In this document: piece by piece, positions 33,925-46,613 of the stretch
How the letters are laid out: each line of letters starts with the position of its first letter
How positions within the stretch are numbered: the stretch's first letter is position 1
DNA from: Rhipidocladum racemiflorum
Taxonomy: Eukaryota > Streptophyta > Magnoliopsida > Poales > Poaceae
DNA: 64,000 bases
Assembly: GCA_036346355.1 (NCBI GenBank)
Contig: CM070581.1
Coordinates: 4,216,001-4,280,000, forward strand
Direction: 5' to 3'
Made by a program: the position numbers and the translations under genes
Notes under the pieces: model-generated
What the model saw: the letters and a program-made list of their open reading frames with translations, nothing else
Databases searched by the model: none
Told to the model about the DNA's origin: nothing

Positions 33925-36900
33925 TTAGTCGGAATCTGAGTCCGACATCTCCCACTGACGAGCATCCTTGGGTTCAGGATCAGGGATACTGGGTTGACCA
34001 AAGAGTGACGTGCTAAGCTTTGGACGAGGACGCCTCTTGGGCTTCTTGGCTTTGTCTTTAGCAGCTTCATCCTGGAAGGCACAATATTCAGTCAGAATTC
34101 AGCAAAGCCCATAATGGCAAAGCAAGCATAACAACTTTTCGCTGTGTAATAGACAGTTCTGACTTTCCAATGAAATAGCTGATCCTGAACACGTGTTACA
34201 TGATGATAGGGGGGAAAAGCAAAAATTTAAGATAAAACACCATTGAATTGACTTTTCATGGGAAAAAATGAACAGTAAACAATGGACCATGTACGACATG
34301 ATTAGATTAGTGGTTTGAGGCAGGGAACATGATATTCCAGTTACAACTATTGATCATCTACAGTTGATGCAAAACTACATTACCATTAAGCTGTAGTTGG
34401 CTTGACTAACAAATGAGAAAGCTGAGCAGAGGGAATATTTGTTTGAATCAGTAAAGAATGCAAGCAAGTAGTCATTTTACTTGGTAAATCAAACATGCAC
34501 TTAACTTACCTGTGGAGCATTTTGAGTTGGTTGGCTGTTCTTCAGCCATATTTTTCCCAATGAAATGCATGCACACAAAAGCAAAATTGGACCAATCCTT
34601 GGGTCGGTCAGGTAATCTCTGAAATGGAAGCCACTGTTCCGAACCCTCTCTTTTAAACTTTTCCCTGCTGAGCGGATAATTTTGGTACTTCTTAACCATT
34701 CCTTGCTTGTTTCCTCAGGTACAAGATCTGGTGCCTTTGAAGTCTAGGTACAGAAAAAGGACACCACTATTCATTAATAATTGGCGGAAAAATGTTGGTA
34801 CTTTGTACTAACTAATTATTCTGAAAACATTATCATCTCACAGTTTGGTGAAAGCATGATCCTTAACAATGTGATTGACACCCAACCCACAAGCACTGAT
34901 ACCTCTATCATAAAGAGTTCGTTGCAATGGTGAACCTTACTATTGGTGTTAAAAAGGAATAATTGATTATTTGCCACAAAGTTGATGTGCATTTGATGAT
35001 TTGCTATGTCATGTCTCACTGATATGTAGGGGTGAAAACGGATCGGATACGGACGGATAATAGCTCTACCATATTTTTTTTCATATTTTTTTTTTCTCGG
35101 ATGCGGATATAAATACGGATAGTTCGTATACGGATACAGATACGGATCGAATACGAATCGAATCAGATACGGTTACGGATATTTATCGGAATAAGATAAC
35201 CCCTTAGATTGTACATAAAAAATCAACGAAAACACATAACTAGTTGATTTGATCAAAATATTATTGAAAATTGAACAAATATAAACATTTTCATCATTGA
35301 AAACACATAACTAGTTAGATACCATATCGCAAACAGAATTACGTAATACTTAGTTTATCACGCGCATACGATTAGTTCATCATACATGTAGATCAAAATA
35401 CAAAATGAAGGTGACCCTTGCTCAAAGATACAAATAGAAGCAAACACAGAACACACTAAAAGTTTGATAATACTTAGATACCATATCTCTAGAAAAAGTA
35501 TATAACACTTACATATAATGACCTAAGATTTGCATTCTTTATTAAATTATGTTTAAAATAATAAATTATGTATTTATAAGTTTTTATGCATTTTTAGCTA
35601 CTTATTTAAAATATTTTCCTATTAAGGATGGCAGTGTTTGAATTTTTGAGAAAAATTTAAAATATGATAAAAATCTTGAAAATAAATTTTTTAAATGATA
35701 GATTGTGTTAGGAATTTTCCCAAAAAAATTCATAATTTTTGAAGCTAGTTTGCCAATTTTAATAATTAAATCTTGATTTATGGATTAATTAAATTAGAAA
35801 ATAATTTTAAAATATAGAAACCTTTTTGGGCCAAAAGAGTAGCTTTGGCCTAGCCCACATGCATATCTGGATATCCGACCCATCAACATCTGAATCCGTA
35901 TCTGACGGATAGTGAGCTACCAAATCCGTATCCGATCCGATACTATCCGACAAATATCCGATCCGAAAGAATCCGTATCCGAAAATTATCTGGATCGGCC
36001 AAAAACTATCCGATCCGTTTTCATCTCTACTGACACGTGGCCTTGCATTTGATAATTTGCCACGTCATATCTCACTGACATTTGAGCCCTGGGGCTACAT
36101 GTCAATGTGACATGGCATGGCAAATCATCAATGCACATCAACTTTGTGGCAAATAATCAAATTTCCCGATAAAAAAAAGGATAAGCTAGGTGCTCACATG
36201 GACAAAAAGGGTATTAGTAATATAATAATGCTTAGATAGGGAACTAATATCGATCAAATTATGCCAATTGTTAGAAAAGGCAGGGCATACATGGCATAAA
36301 GATTGGATCTAGTATGAACCAAGTATAGCAAAGCAGCAATTGAGCAAGGCATCTTTGGTATTCTCGCTCTTTTAAAGTTACAGTGGAAGTTCACATTTCA
36401 TTTTTCACGTTAGTTTTTCCCTGTTATTTAAGGAGACATGCTAAAGAGTGTTCAAAATGACACGTTAACTTAAGGAGACATGCTACAGCAAATTCAGAAG
36501 GAAACATGCTTTAAAAGACTTACAAAGTAAGGAATTTCTCTAGTATCTCCATCTTTGATAATCTGAGAGATCCACTTGTTTATCTGCCAAATTAGACAAG
36601 AGGTAAAGTCGTAGAGTGTTAACAATGTGTGTGTGTTAAAATTTGCTACTAAGCTGCATGACTTGGCCTAATTACAATTGTTAGAAGGCACATATATCAT
36701 CTTTTAGCAAACCATTAGAATGCACACCTCTTGAATTTCGTCTGGACCATTATACTTTGCCACTAGCTGGGAGGCATCAGTAGTATGCTGTCCCTGGAGA
36801 GTCTCCATAAGATTACTCTTTTTCTCAGCTTTCAATGCCTCATATGTTGCATTTCTTTGGAAACGGACAATGAATATTTCAGGTTTATCATTCTCATCTC

Positions 36901-39900
36901 CAAGGCCTCTAGGACCACAGGCTCCATTGTAATCAGTGGCAAGGTAGAAGGCACAACTTTTCTGCAAAAAGTGCACTGTTATCCAAATTTACAAATAATA
37001 AGAATAAGTCAAAGAACATGTCCTTTATTTATAAGAAACACTTATTTGATTGTTGAGAATGACATGACTCAGCCATGTGCTGAAGCTAGGGTATGAAATG
37101 TTTCAGTTACTCTGGTTGCAGCAGTGTGAATGGTAATTAATGACAACGAATACCACCATCCATTGTGCGATTTTGATAATATACACTGAGACGGACATTT
37201 CACTTGGCAGAAAACACTTCTTTCAGGAATTGTAGCTAATAACTAATAAGCACTTGCAAGGATACCTTAACGTCCTAATAGATTAATCATTATGATAGAA
37301 GGGCACTTTGCATGTGATAAAAGAACAAAAACAGGTCACTTTCAGGATTTAAAAAAATTGACGAGGCATGCACTGCATGTCCATGGTCCTTAGAATCCAT
37401 ATTACATGACATCCTTTTTGAATCAGATCAAGTACTGTTCTACCCACTAGATACTAGCATTCTGGCCTGTAAGGCAGCAGTGTCTTCGAGTCGTTCATTG
37501 ACTGGCTAGCAGCACCAGTTGAACTCCTCAATCAATGCCTTCTTGTCCTTTGCGCTTCAAGTGTTCAAGTTCGAATTCAGAGCGTATTTCTCTCAAAGAG
37601 GAAGCGAAATCCGCTTTTCAAGCAGTAGGTTGTTCAGCGTCTTTTTGAAAGAAGAAAATAGATAATGTTGATTGTCTTTCTTTTGGTTAAGGATGGCTGT
37701 ACAGATCAGGGAGGGCCAAAGGCATGATCGGAGGAGGCAATGAGACTAACGAAACTATTGCTTTTACCCTAAAAACCTTGCCATTTCACATGGAGCATAG
37801 GAAGTTCCTTCATCTGGAAAGATAAATGAAAATGAAAAAAGAAAGTAGCAGAAAAGCCTATGAAAGAAGAAAAAGAATTAGATTGACTACTGTGCTCTAG
37901 CCCCAGCTTCCCTTTCCCAAGTTACTTACAACGCTACGCCGACCTCTTCGCTACCGATCTAGCATAACGCTTTACTTTCGCCGGCTGCAATATATAAATG
38001 AAGAGATTGAAATGAATCAGGAAAGCCCGGTTGGATTGGGTGGGTCAACATCTTCTTCCCATTCAGCTTCGTTGTTAATGTTATTAATCAAATGATCAAC
38101 CCAACCGATGTGTTCTCCTGCAGGCTCCCTTTCTTCATCTGAAAATTCCTCATTTACTGGTTCTCCTTGATCAGGCAATGCAGAACCTCCTGAAGTTCCT
38201 ATAGCACGACAGGTTTCATGCCGGGATTCTTCTTTGCCATCTGAATCCTCTGTAGAATAAATCGTGGTTTCAGCATGGCTATGAGCACCACTGGTATTTT
38301 CTCCTTGGTTCTCATTTGAATGGGTCCTAGAACTCCCAGGCCCGGTCCCACTTCTGTTCTCCTCAATCATTTGATTAAGCATCTGGCGAACAATCTCGCT
38401 AAGCTCTTCTAAAGTGAATTCCGGCTGTCCTGGCTCCTTATCGATATGAATGTCCAAATTGACAACTCTTGGGGTTACACCATTCCCAACTCAGATGATT
38501 GAACTTGGTATCTGGGATCCAGAACAATCTCATACTCCGGTACTTCAACGCTTGTCGATTCAATTTCATTTTCAGCCCTAGGCTGTGCGGGAGGTGTTTC
38601 CTTACTTCCTTCTGAGGATTCATCTTCATCTTTATTTGTGTGATTGATCCGATGACAAGATTCCTCACCCCGAGATGATTCACCCTTATGGGGCTTAATT
38701 TGGTTTTTCTTTCTCCGTTGATACAAAAGCAGCGGTCGTGGGACCTTGTCTCTTCATCCTCACTTTCTTCTTCTTCTTCCGACTCTTCTTCGCATTCTTC
38801 TTCTTCAGATGTTTCGGCTAAGCTAGAGTTAATGTGACAACATGACCCCGAAGGCGGGTCATTTGGTTTCTTCCGGTTATTATTTGAGGTGTCATCATCA
38901 AACCACCTTGCTAGCTGCACGAACGCGTCTACCCCTTCTGTAAAGATTTGATCTATATTGGAAGTTCTTCCTCAACCCTGCGATTTTCTTCACCCCATTC
39001 ATCTTCATTTCCTTCAATTCCCCCATCTGCAAATGCTTTTCTTACCATGTCTTCATTTCCTAAGGTATGTAGTAGTATAATAGTATAGTGCCTCGATATT
39101 AGGTGGTAAGCAAAACTACTAAACCACAATTTTTGTGAAGAAAAGCAGGTAAATATGCTGGTACCTTGATACGAGCTGACTCTGGATGAGCTCGCTCGTA
39201 CGCTCGGGTTCCCGGTCGGAGACCGGAACGCAAGCTACTTGACGAAGAACTCGCCGTTGCAACTCGCGCCTTAGATAGTTTGGTTGTTTTCGGAGCCACT
39301 GCCTAAGCGTGGATTTTGCGGCAAAAGACAGATGCCCTTTTCTTATTATTTCTTCCGTACTTATACTAGATTACAAATCCCCGTATACCTCTAGGACTTT
39401 GGTCTTAAGCGACCGTACTCTTGTAAGTCTACTCTAACTCTTTATTCCTATCCGATTCTGTTTGCATGCCGTTGCCTTACGTGCGAAGGTCTTCCGGTTG
39501 CATATCGGACGCGTGTGCCGTGCATGGCCCGGCTTCCTCGAGTCCTTGCGCCGCGTGACGCCGGCGCCGAGTGTATATACGGTCGTATACGTGCGTAGCC
39601 GTATCATACCTCAACTAGTTCAGGAAAAGCAGAGCAAATGTCATATCTAACAGTTACTGGTAATATGTATAATTTCCCTTATATGTAACATTTACTGTTA
39701 ATCTGTACTATTTCCTTTGAGGTTTCCTTTTTCTTTCCATCAAAGAACTATTTGTTACAATGCAAGTTGTTGATAGTGCCAAACACACTGAATTACCCCA
39801 AAGATTTCAAAACATCTCCTGTGAACCCTGCAAAAGGCACATAATTTCAAAGCATGCAACTCTCAATTCACTCTAATTTGTGATACGCAAAACTAGCAGA

Positions 39901-42900
39901 AAAGGCACTATATTAAAAGCATTAGACAAATAAAACATTCCGTGCTGATTAACAACTAGAAAATTGCTGCCTATAATTGTAAAATAAAAAAAACTTGAAT
40001 TTGTGAAGTAGCCTACCTTCTGCACTTCTCCATCTAACCAAACAAAGGTCAATCTGTCGTCTTTTAAGGCACTGACAGCTCTTGAAACCTCTACAGAGTT
40101 ATCGACATTCCCAGAAGTGCTTAGTTGGTCTTCGGCTTTTCGTAGAATCTAGAGACATTTCAAATTGCAAAAGCAATATAAGTTGGCAAACTAGTAACGA
40201 ACATCAAAAAAATGATTTGAGTGCATAAACTCCACCAACTTGTTGATTGCAACTAGCTTAGAAACTTACTTGTCTTTTTTTACTTAGTTCTACACCAGGA
40301 CGACCAGCAACAATTACACAATACCAAATCATCATGTCATTTCCAGCACGCGAATGACCTCTAGCATCACAACCCAGCTCCAAAGATGTGTCACTTCTTA
40401 GCTGCCGAAGTTCTGAATAAAAAAATGAAACAAGTGAATATATTGAAGAGAACACGTACTTTCTTTTCAACTAAAAAAGGTGCACCAATGATAGTATGGC
40501 AAGTCAGTATAATCAGTTTTCATACAGCAAGCTTAATTATACCTTGGTGCTTATGCTCCTCCATTATCTGTGTGAACTCTGACTTACTAAAGGTTCCTGG
40601 ATTAGAGGTCAACAATCAGCCTAGGACTTCACACTGCAGAAAACCAAACAGCTAAATAGGGGAAAGAAGCTTGCCATGGTATACAACAGGTTTGGCACCT
40701 GGTCCCTTCAAGAAAACAAGTGCAGGAGCAGATTCCACTCCTAACCTGATCCAGAAGAGGCAAGAAAATACTAATAAAAAGATTCCATCATAAATTAATT
40801 GTGTATTTGGCAATATGTTTCTCTTTTTTCTAGCGATTAGCGAAAGCTATTCTTCGCTTCACTAAAATGCAATTGCTCATTGATCTAGACATCTAAACTT
40901 CTGAAGGCTAGGTAGCTACTATCTGTAGTATAGTTAACCCTAATTCTCTGTATAAGAGCTTCTTTATAGCCCCCTCAAAAGAGTTATTTTTTTGTGCTCA
41001 ACAACTTAGAGGTTGATATATACACACACATCCAAATCAGTAAGAACTAACAACTGTTCTTCAGGGAACAAGGATTAGGAAACAGATCCTCAACCAAAGG
41101 TTTAATCAGTCAAATTCAGACCTAAACTGACTCGAGGCTCTTCTATCGGATTATTGAGGCTGAATGCACCATCATAAGTGGCATGGTATAAACATATGAA
41201 AAGGCATGTAAACAACAACAACAATCATTAAAACAATAACAATAGAGCAAAAGGGAAAGTTTATAGCAAACAAAAAACAATTAAGTGATTCTTATCCAAG
41301 AATAGCAGGTAATATGAAGGGATTAGCACATCAACTAATAGCTTTATGTATGACTATCATAATCAATTCACTGGAAAGATGAAACTGTACTGAATAAAGG
41401 TCTAAAAAGTGCATATATTTTTTTTGAAGTTAACGGATTTAGCTAGGAAGTTTAAATGCTTAATAGTATGTAGTAACTTGTATCAACGGAAGAAAATTGC
41501 ACATTTACTAATTAAAACATGTATTAACTATTCAATTATCAGCCACATAGTAACAATTATAACACTAAAATGTAATATATGAATGCTAACACAGGCACAA
41601 ATAAGAGATAACAGAAAATTCTACATAAAGGACATACGAATTCCACCAAATCTGGGATTCAACTTCTCTCCATAGGACAAATGCAAATGATGCATAGCTT
41701 GAATACTCTTGGGAAGCTTGGCGAAGAAATGGAGCAGCACGTTCCCCAGTACTTGAGAAAAAGATAACCTTGACCTATGTAACACATGCAAAAGATGGCA
41801 TGACTAATAATGATTGGAAAAAAAGCACTCAAAAATTCCTGCATAATGTTTTTCTGAGTGTTGACCATTCCAATAGATTTATTGTGTCTCCTTAGAAAAT
41901 AACATAAGCATATACTCCAGGTGCACATAGAAAATGATGCAAGTAATCATGAGGCAAATAGCTACAGATGCATAAGTGTGTGATGCAATAAGCGGTAAAT
42001 TAAACGTACCTTATGATGGTTGGTCTTCCCAATGAATTCGGGCCCCTGAAAATGATATCAGCTCTGCCTTAGAAAAACAATCCTTCTCAGATAAAAGCCT
42101 ATCTAACTAAAGTAAAATTCTAGAATAACAGTGAACATTGCAGAAAGTTATAAAATAACATGAATCGTGCATAGGGTGTATTCATTGGTTATGTACTCTT
42201 ATATTGCCGGTAGGTCATGATCAAGCAACTTAAATTAAGTCATGATATGACAAGGTTAGGAATCACTGTTGCAAATAAACTAGCGAACAAGGAACTGAGT
42301 CCTGAATTCCACTAGCTAGGAAAGGATAAAACCTCAGCTAATCAAACTAGAATCTAGATGTTTAAACATTGGAGAGTATTTACTTAAACTAACATAATAA
42401 CTTGGAGAATATTTACTTAACTGGCATAATGACAAAGATATCTAACAATGGAACCAATAACACAGTTTCATATGTAACATTCAGTAGGTCATATTAAATA
42501 GCTAAATCAAATGATGGATGGCCTCAATAGCACTTTATTTCCATCAGTTAACAATGTTTGCCTTTTGCACTACCGCTGGCTGCTTGTGACTTAATATGAT
42601 TGTTTAGAACAACTGAACAAGCACATAAATAGGAATAAAGTATTCAAGATATAGTATCAATCATAAAACTCACCAATGTCTCCTTTGAATAGTACAAGAT
42701 CCGAGGTAAACCAACAACTGATGTTGCCGCCCAGTCAACGACAGAATCCACAGAGAGCCCACCTGGGTACCTAGGCATAGGAAACTAGGTTATATTGACT
42801 ACAAACCATAAAATGACATGTCTTCAGAACGGATGGAAAAGGGCCAGCATTAAAATAATAACAGGAATAGGCGGGTCACACTCTTATTACTTCTCTAATC

Positions 42901-44693
42901 AGAATAGTCACCTCATGTAACAGGACGGACTTCTGCAGTTTGCAGGGTATGCAACAAGAGCTGGCATACCTGCATGTTTAGAATGAATATAAAGTAAGAA
43001 CATACAACAAAGAGAAGCCTTTGTTTTTTGAAAAAGAAAAATATATAAAGGACATGTAATAGTTTCAACCAATAAAAATTAACATTTAAACTTTGGGGCA
43101 AACTTTGAGGAAGTCTTTGTGTCGATGCTCATCAAATCAAAAAGATCCCCCATTTCTTAGTCACAAATGATGAACCCTGCCAATAATCTTGAATACTCGT
43201 TGGCTTCCACAGTAATTCCCAGTAGCAAATCAAGCTCATTATAATAACGTCACTCGATAACCTGATTTTACCTACTCTGAATGTTCCTATTCATTTTGAC
43301 AAATTCTATGTAACAACTAACAATGCCCAAAATAAGCATTTCCATGTGTTGCACTTGCACTGATAACAGCTAGAAAACTTTCTTATAGTTCATCTTATGA
43401 TTAGCGGGGCCTGTTGCCTTACCATTACGGAAAAATGGCTGCTTCAAGAACCTTTTTTCTGCAAACTGACCAGCCAGTTGTGCATCACCAATTTCAACCA
43501 TAGCAGTGTTGGCCACACCATCCAATCGAGTTACTAGATCATGAAACAAAATATTTTGTCAGGGACAAAAATGAACATGAGACATTTTTTAGTCCATATA
43601 GAGAGTCTCTATAGAAAATTTAAAATTTTGCATTTTCGGAGAGTAGCTATAGTTCTGTTGACACTTGATAACACCAGATTATTTGGAAAAAGAATGGAAA
43701 ATGCTGTTAACTCAACTTTTAACAGATCCAAAAAAAAAGTACTGCTCAAACAAAATGGTCAAAACATAAGTTTACATACCTAACAAACGATCTGAATCTT
43801 AAATGGAATGCTTTAAAATGCCAAAAGTTCATGTCAGCCAAAAGCACAAAACACTTCAGTAGGTATATCTGATTAGAACAGAATACGATTTCTCTGTATA
43901 TGACATGTCAATTTAAAAGAAAAAATGAAGAATGCATTAAAACAATGACAAACAATCTGAATCTTAAATAACAAATCTAAAATGGAATGCTTTAAAGTGC
44001 CAAAAGTTCATGTCAGCCAAAAGCACAAAACACTTCAGCAGATATATCTGATTAGAACAGAATGTGATTTTCTCTATACATGACATGCCAATTTAAAAAA
44101 AATGTACAATGCATTAAAACAATATGCATTTTTCTATATCTCACATCTGCAATTATCATAACTCCAATTTGTACTCATCCTCCTAAAATAATACCAATAA
44201 ATAGATTGGACACAAAAATCGATGCAAATCAGTTCCTCCACAGCAAATGCTTTCAAGGAAGACTGCCACTTCCATTTTTCATAGTGTCTAGATATGTTGT
44301 CAAAATCAGCAATGCACAAAATGGTAACGAAGTGAGCATGAAGAACATACCAATCTGTTTCCAGTCCTCAATAAATCGAGCGCAACGAGGACTCCCCTTT
44401 GAATAAACCTACACAATAAATCAAAAATCAGATGGCAGCAGGAGATTCTTTCCAAGATTCCTACAAAAAGATAATTATTAAAAATAGTGCTAACAAAATG
44501 TAATACAACACTGGAAGCTTACACTGATAACATAAAGCAAAAGGTTAAGGCCTTTTATCTTACCAGTATGAGTATTGGGTATTCTTCAGCAATAGCAGAC
44601 ATGAATGATTCATATGTGAGTACATTGAAGGCGTAATCGGTCGAATCTATGAAATGGAAATGGTTTCATGTCAAATAAAGCAGAGAGAGAGAC

Positions 44694-44728
<35 letters not shown>

Positions 44729-46454
44729 AAAACATCAGTCCTAATTATAAGAAACTAGATAACCAGAACTTACGAAGTAAAGAATCTTTTAACAATGGGA
44801 GATCGATTTTCAGAAAATGCTCCTTTTGGTATTTTTCTTTGACTCTCTCAACGACATCCTGCCATGATAAAAAGGAATAATTGAGGGTTAGCCCAGAAAA
44901 AAAAAACAGAAGTGAAATCCATTGTGCATACACAAGCATGCATGCAAGGGAGGGAGATCACCATATGCTGATCCAGACCAAAAAGATCATAATCCCTCTT
45001 CAAAATTGGATTTGTCAACAGCTCATATGCATAACGAATCTGTATAAAACATCACAAGATTGTGAAGCTCCATATTACTAGAATAACAAAGCCAACACTA
45101 AGCATTCCAAAAGGTAGGGTGTTAGCTCATAGGATGGATGATTCTTAAATGACAGAAGATGTTTGGTTCAAAAGTGTATTCAAGTCATTTAGTTGGAACT
45201 TTAAAGTAGAAACTACAGGGACCAAACAAGTACTGTATCTAGAAACATGGATAGTGAATTTGCTACTCAAGGTACCTTGATGCACTGTGGAAAGCTGTTT
45301 TAGGACCCATGCATAGAACATAGAAAATTTTTCTATGAAAATATTTCTGTATCATATATGAAAATTACAAAGGCTAGTAGACTGGATTATGGATTTTGTT
45401 CTCACCTTTATAATATCAACGGTTGATTGGTGATTCGTTTCAGATAGCCTGAGATGACATCGATAAAATAATAATTCAAATATTCAATTTTTTGTGAAGA
45501 AGGTATCCAAAAGAACGTAAAAGCAAGCATGACACGGCAATAGCCAACAGTTATATTGATGTAAACAACTTTTTTCAGTTTCAGGTTTGGAAACACTTTC
45601 AGGGGTCATGGGAGTCATATTTCACTAAAAATGGTGATTATCGCCTCACGGTAGTTATTCACTGTCATGTGCTTGGTCTCCACACACACTAGCCTCTGTA
45701 CAAACAAAACTTAATTTGCAGCTACGAGCATTCATCCACAGTATCTTACTAATTGTCCCTCCAAAACTAGTATCTTAATAAGGCACTGGTCAGGTAAAAA
45801 GAATGTTTTTTGCATTATCTCAAAGCTGGGAATTTCAAGCATAGGCAAGCACTGATCATGTCCAACCAACACCTCCCATAAACATAACAGCTATACTGGA
45901 CTAAATTTTACCACTAACAAAGCTGCGAGATTTATCACGCAATACATCAACAATACAGCAACACTACCAAACCGGTAAACTTCGAACAGATGCCCGGCCC
46001 CATTAAGACCACATCGCACAAAATTATCGTCTACTGCCCATACAAATCTCATGGACTGTACTTGCCACTACAGATTCGATAGAACAAAGCACACAGTGGA
46101 ATTAAATCAGAAATAGTCAGCTAAGTCGAATCAATTGCGCTCACCACTCCTTGGAGAGTTGCTCGTAGGCCTCGACCACCCTCTCGACCGGCGCAAACTT
46201 CTCGACCCCGAGCACTGCAAACAAAACAAACAACCAAGCCCACGCCTCCCAAAAAAAATCTCAGAACGCGCCAAATCGGCAGGAACCGTGTGGAATCGGA
46301 GAGCGCGAGGCGGGGACGGGGGCATCTCACCGTCGTAATGGGAGGTTGGGAAGGAGTTAGGCAGGACGAGGAGCTGGAAGAGGAAGCCGGCGGCGAAGAG
46401 GAGGATCGGCAGCCAGTAGCGACGCACCTCCGCCGGAATCGCCATCGGGGGCAA
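33925..46454 (-). CDS. J-like/thioredoxin-like membrane protein (DnaJ-domain protein without HPD)
   Basis: Twenty exons, minus strand: 46454-46331, 46214-46145, 45448-45406, 45039-44962, 44858-44774, 44646-44564, 44408-44351, 43533-43423, 42969-42912, 42770-42674, 42045-42010, 41774-41638, 40745-40675, 40596-40543, 40412-40270, 40148-40017, 36961-36728, 36583-36524, 34743-34510, 34071-33925; 684 aa. Residues 13-31 are a hydrophobic anchor. About 39-100 is J-like: HYDVLGV opens helix I, and YAYELLTNPILKRDYDLFG is helix III/IV, but no HPD lies between helices II and III. A thioredoxin-like region (about 135-270) has SPRC (167-170) where PDIs have CxxC. A second membrane span is at about 608-625, with a basic tail (KKPKRRPRPK) and an acidic end. 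Domain order recalls DNAJC16-type proteins of the secretory pathway. An ER-membrane folding or redox role is inference; without HPD, classical Hsp70 stimulation is unlikely. A start at 46445 (MAIP) is equally plausible. The intron after 40675 is GC-AG. Confidence 0.9.
34957..36175. mobile_element. MITE interrupted by a hAT element, in J-like gene intron
   Basis: The left arm 34964-35018 (GATTATTTGCCACAAAG...) reappears inverted at about 36118-36168, and a related inner segment (TTGCATTTGATAATTTGCCA) lies at 36044-36063. Removing 35027-36029 plus one octamer leaves a MITE of roughly 200 bp with long inverted repeats. Its own target duplication was not resolved. It lies in the intron between exons 18 and 19. 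Confidence 0.6.
35027..36029. mobile_element. Non-autonomous hAT element, 1003 bp
   Basis: Terminal inverted repeats TAGGGGTGAAAACGGATCGG and, reversed from the right end, TAGAGATGAAAACGGATCGG. The flanking octamers CTGATATG (35019-35026) and CTGACACG (36030-36037) differ only by two C-to-T changes, consistent with an 8-bp hAT duplication. Subterminal DNA is packed with ATCCGTATCCG repeats on both sides, typical transposase-binding clusters. The interior is AT-rich with no transposase. Confidence 0.8.
37420..38010. other. Intron segment of possible organellar or other foreign origin
   Basis: Within the 3055-bp intron between exons 16 and 17, this stretch loses the AT-rich intron style and becomes mixed-composition, purine-rich text (GGAAGCGAAATCCGC, AAAGGCATGATCGGAGG, CCCAGCTTCCCTTTCCC). 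It looks to me like plant mitochondrial intergenic DNA, but I cannot name a mitochondrial gene in it. It directly adjoins the acidic pseudogene. Confidence 0.25.
38017..39299 (-). pseudogene. Unrecognised acidic-protein pseudogene inside intron
   Basis: Minus-strand coding-like blocks: 39299-39166 (MAPKTTKLSKARV, Ser-rich), a possible intron (AAG|GTACCAG to ACCTTAG|GAA near 39061), GNEDMVRKAFADGG, then DAFVQLARWFDDDT and a run of Glu/Ser (38833-38750), and 38457-38017, a Glu/Asp-rich segment beginning MDIHIDKEPGQPEF and ending NPTGLS-stop. At least two frameshifts separate the blocks. The product would be a strongly acidic soluble protein of about 400 aa. I do not recognise the family. It runs on the same strand as the host gene, within one intron. 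Confidence 0.4.
39310..39660. other. Intron segment next to acidic pseudogene, nothing recognised
   Basis: Mixed-composition sequence, higher in GC than the surrounding intron (a CGGACGCGTGTGCCG stretch near 39506), with no protein or repeat identified. It may be part of the same insertion as 37420-39299. Confidence 0.25.
40669..40674 (-). other. GC-AG intron donor in J-like gene
   Basis: Exon 13 ends ...TACCATG at 40675 and the intron opens GCAAGC (40674-40669). The next acceptor, AATCCAG at 40597-40603, rejoins as GGA (Gly351) to give HGTFSKSEF in frame. No GT near the junction keeps this frame. GC-AG introns are a known minor class that normally have a strong match elsewhere in the donor, as here (G|GCAAGC). 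Confidence 0.85.
43781..44125. repeat. Tandem duplication of about 178 bp in intron
   Basis: Two adjacent copies share GGAATGCTTTAAA (43805 and 43984) and GCATTAAAACAAT (about 43934 and 44111), offset 177-179 bp, with substitutions and small indels. It lies in the intron between exons 7 and 8 and contains no coding sequence. Confidence 0.8.
44682..44728. repeat. GA/TC microsatellite
   Basis: (GA)n with two interrupting GACAGACA units. On the gene's strand it is a TC tract beginning about 36 bp upstream of the exon 6 acceptor, where it could act as a polypyrimidine tract. Confidence 0.9.
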
Positions 46455-46613
46455 TGCGCGGGCGAAAAAGGCAAGGAGATATGGGGGGTTTGCACCTTTG
46501 CGTGGCGACGAGGGCTTTGCCTTAATTAAGGTTTTTAATAGTTCGTTAATTTGAATATTAGTACATCTACAATTGTTCTTGCACCGTTCAAACGAAAATG
46601 CCTTATTTTTTCA

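Noticed and set aside
41659..41928. 89-aa minus-strand ORF
   Set aside because: It crosses exon 12 of the J-like gene in the wrong frame; the true frame is VKVIFFSSTG.
46121..46495. 124-aa minus-strand ORF overlapping exon 1 of the J-like gene
   Set aside because: It is a different frame; the exon 1 frame with hydrophobic anchor and HYD start of the J-like domain fits the downstream exons.
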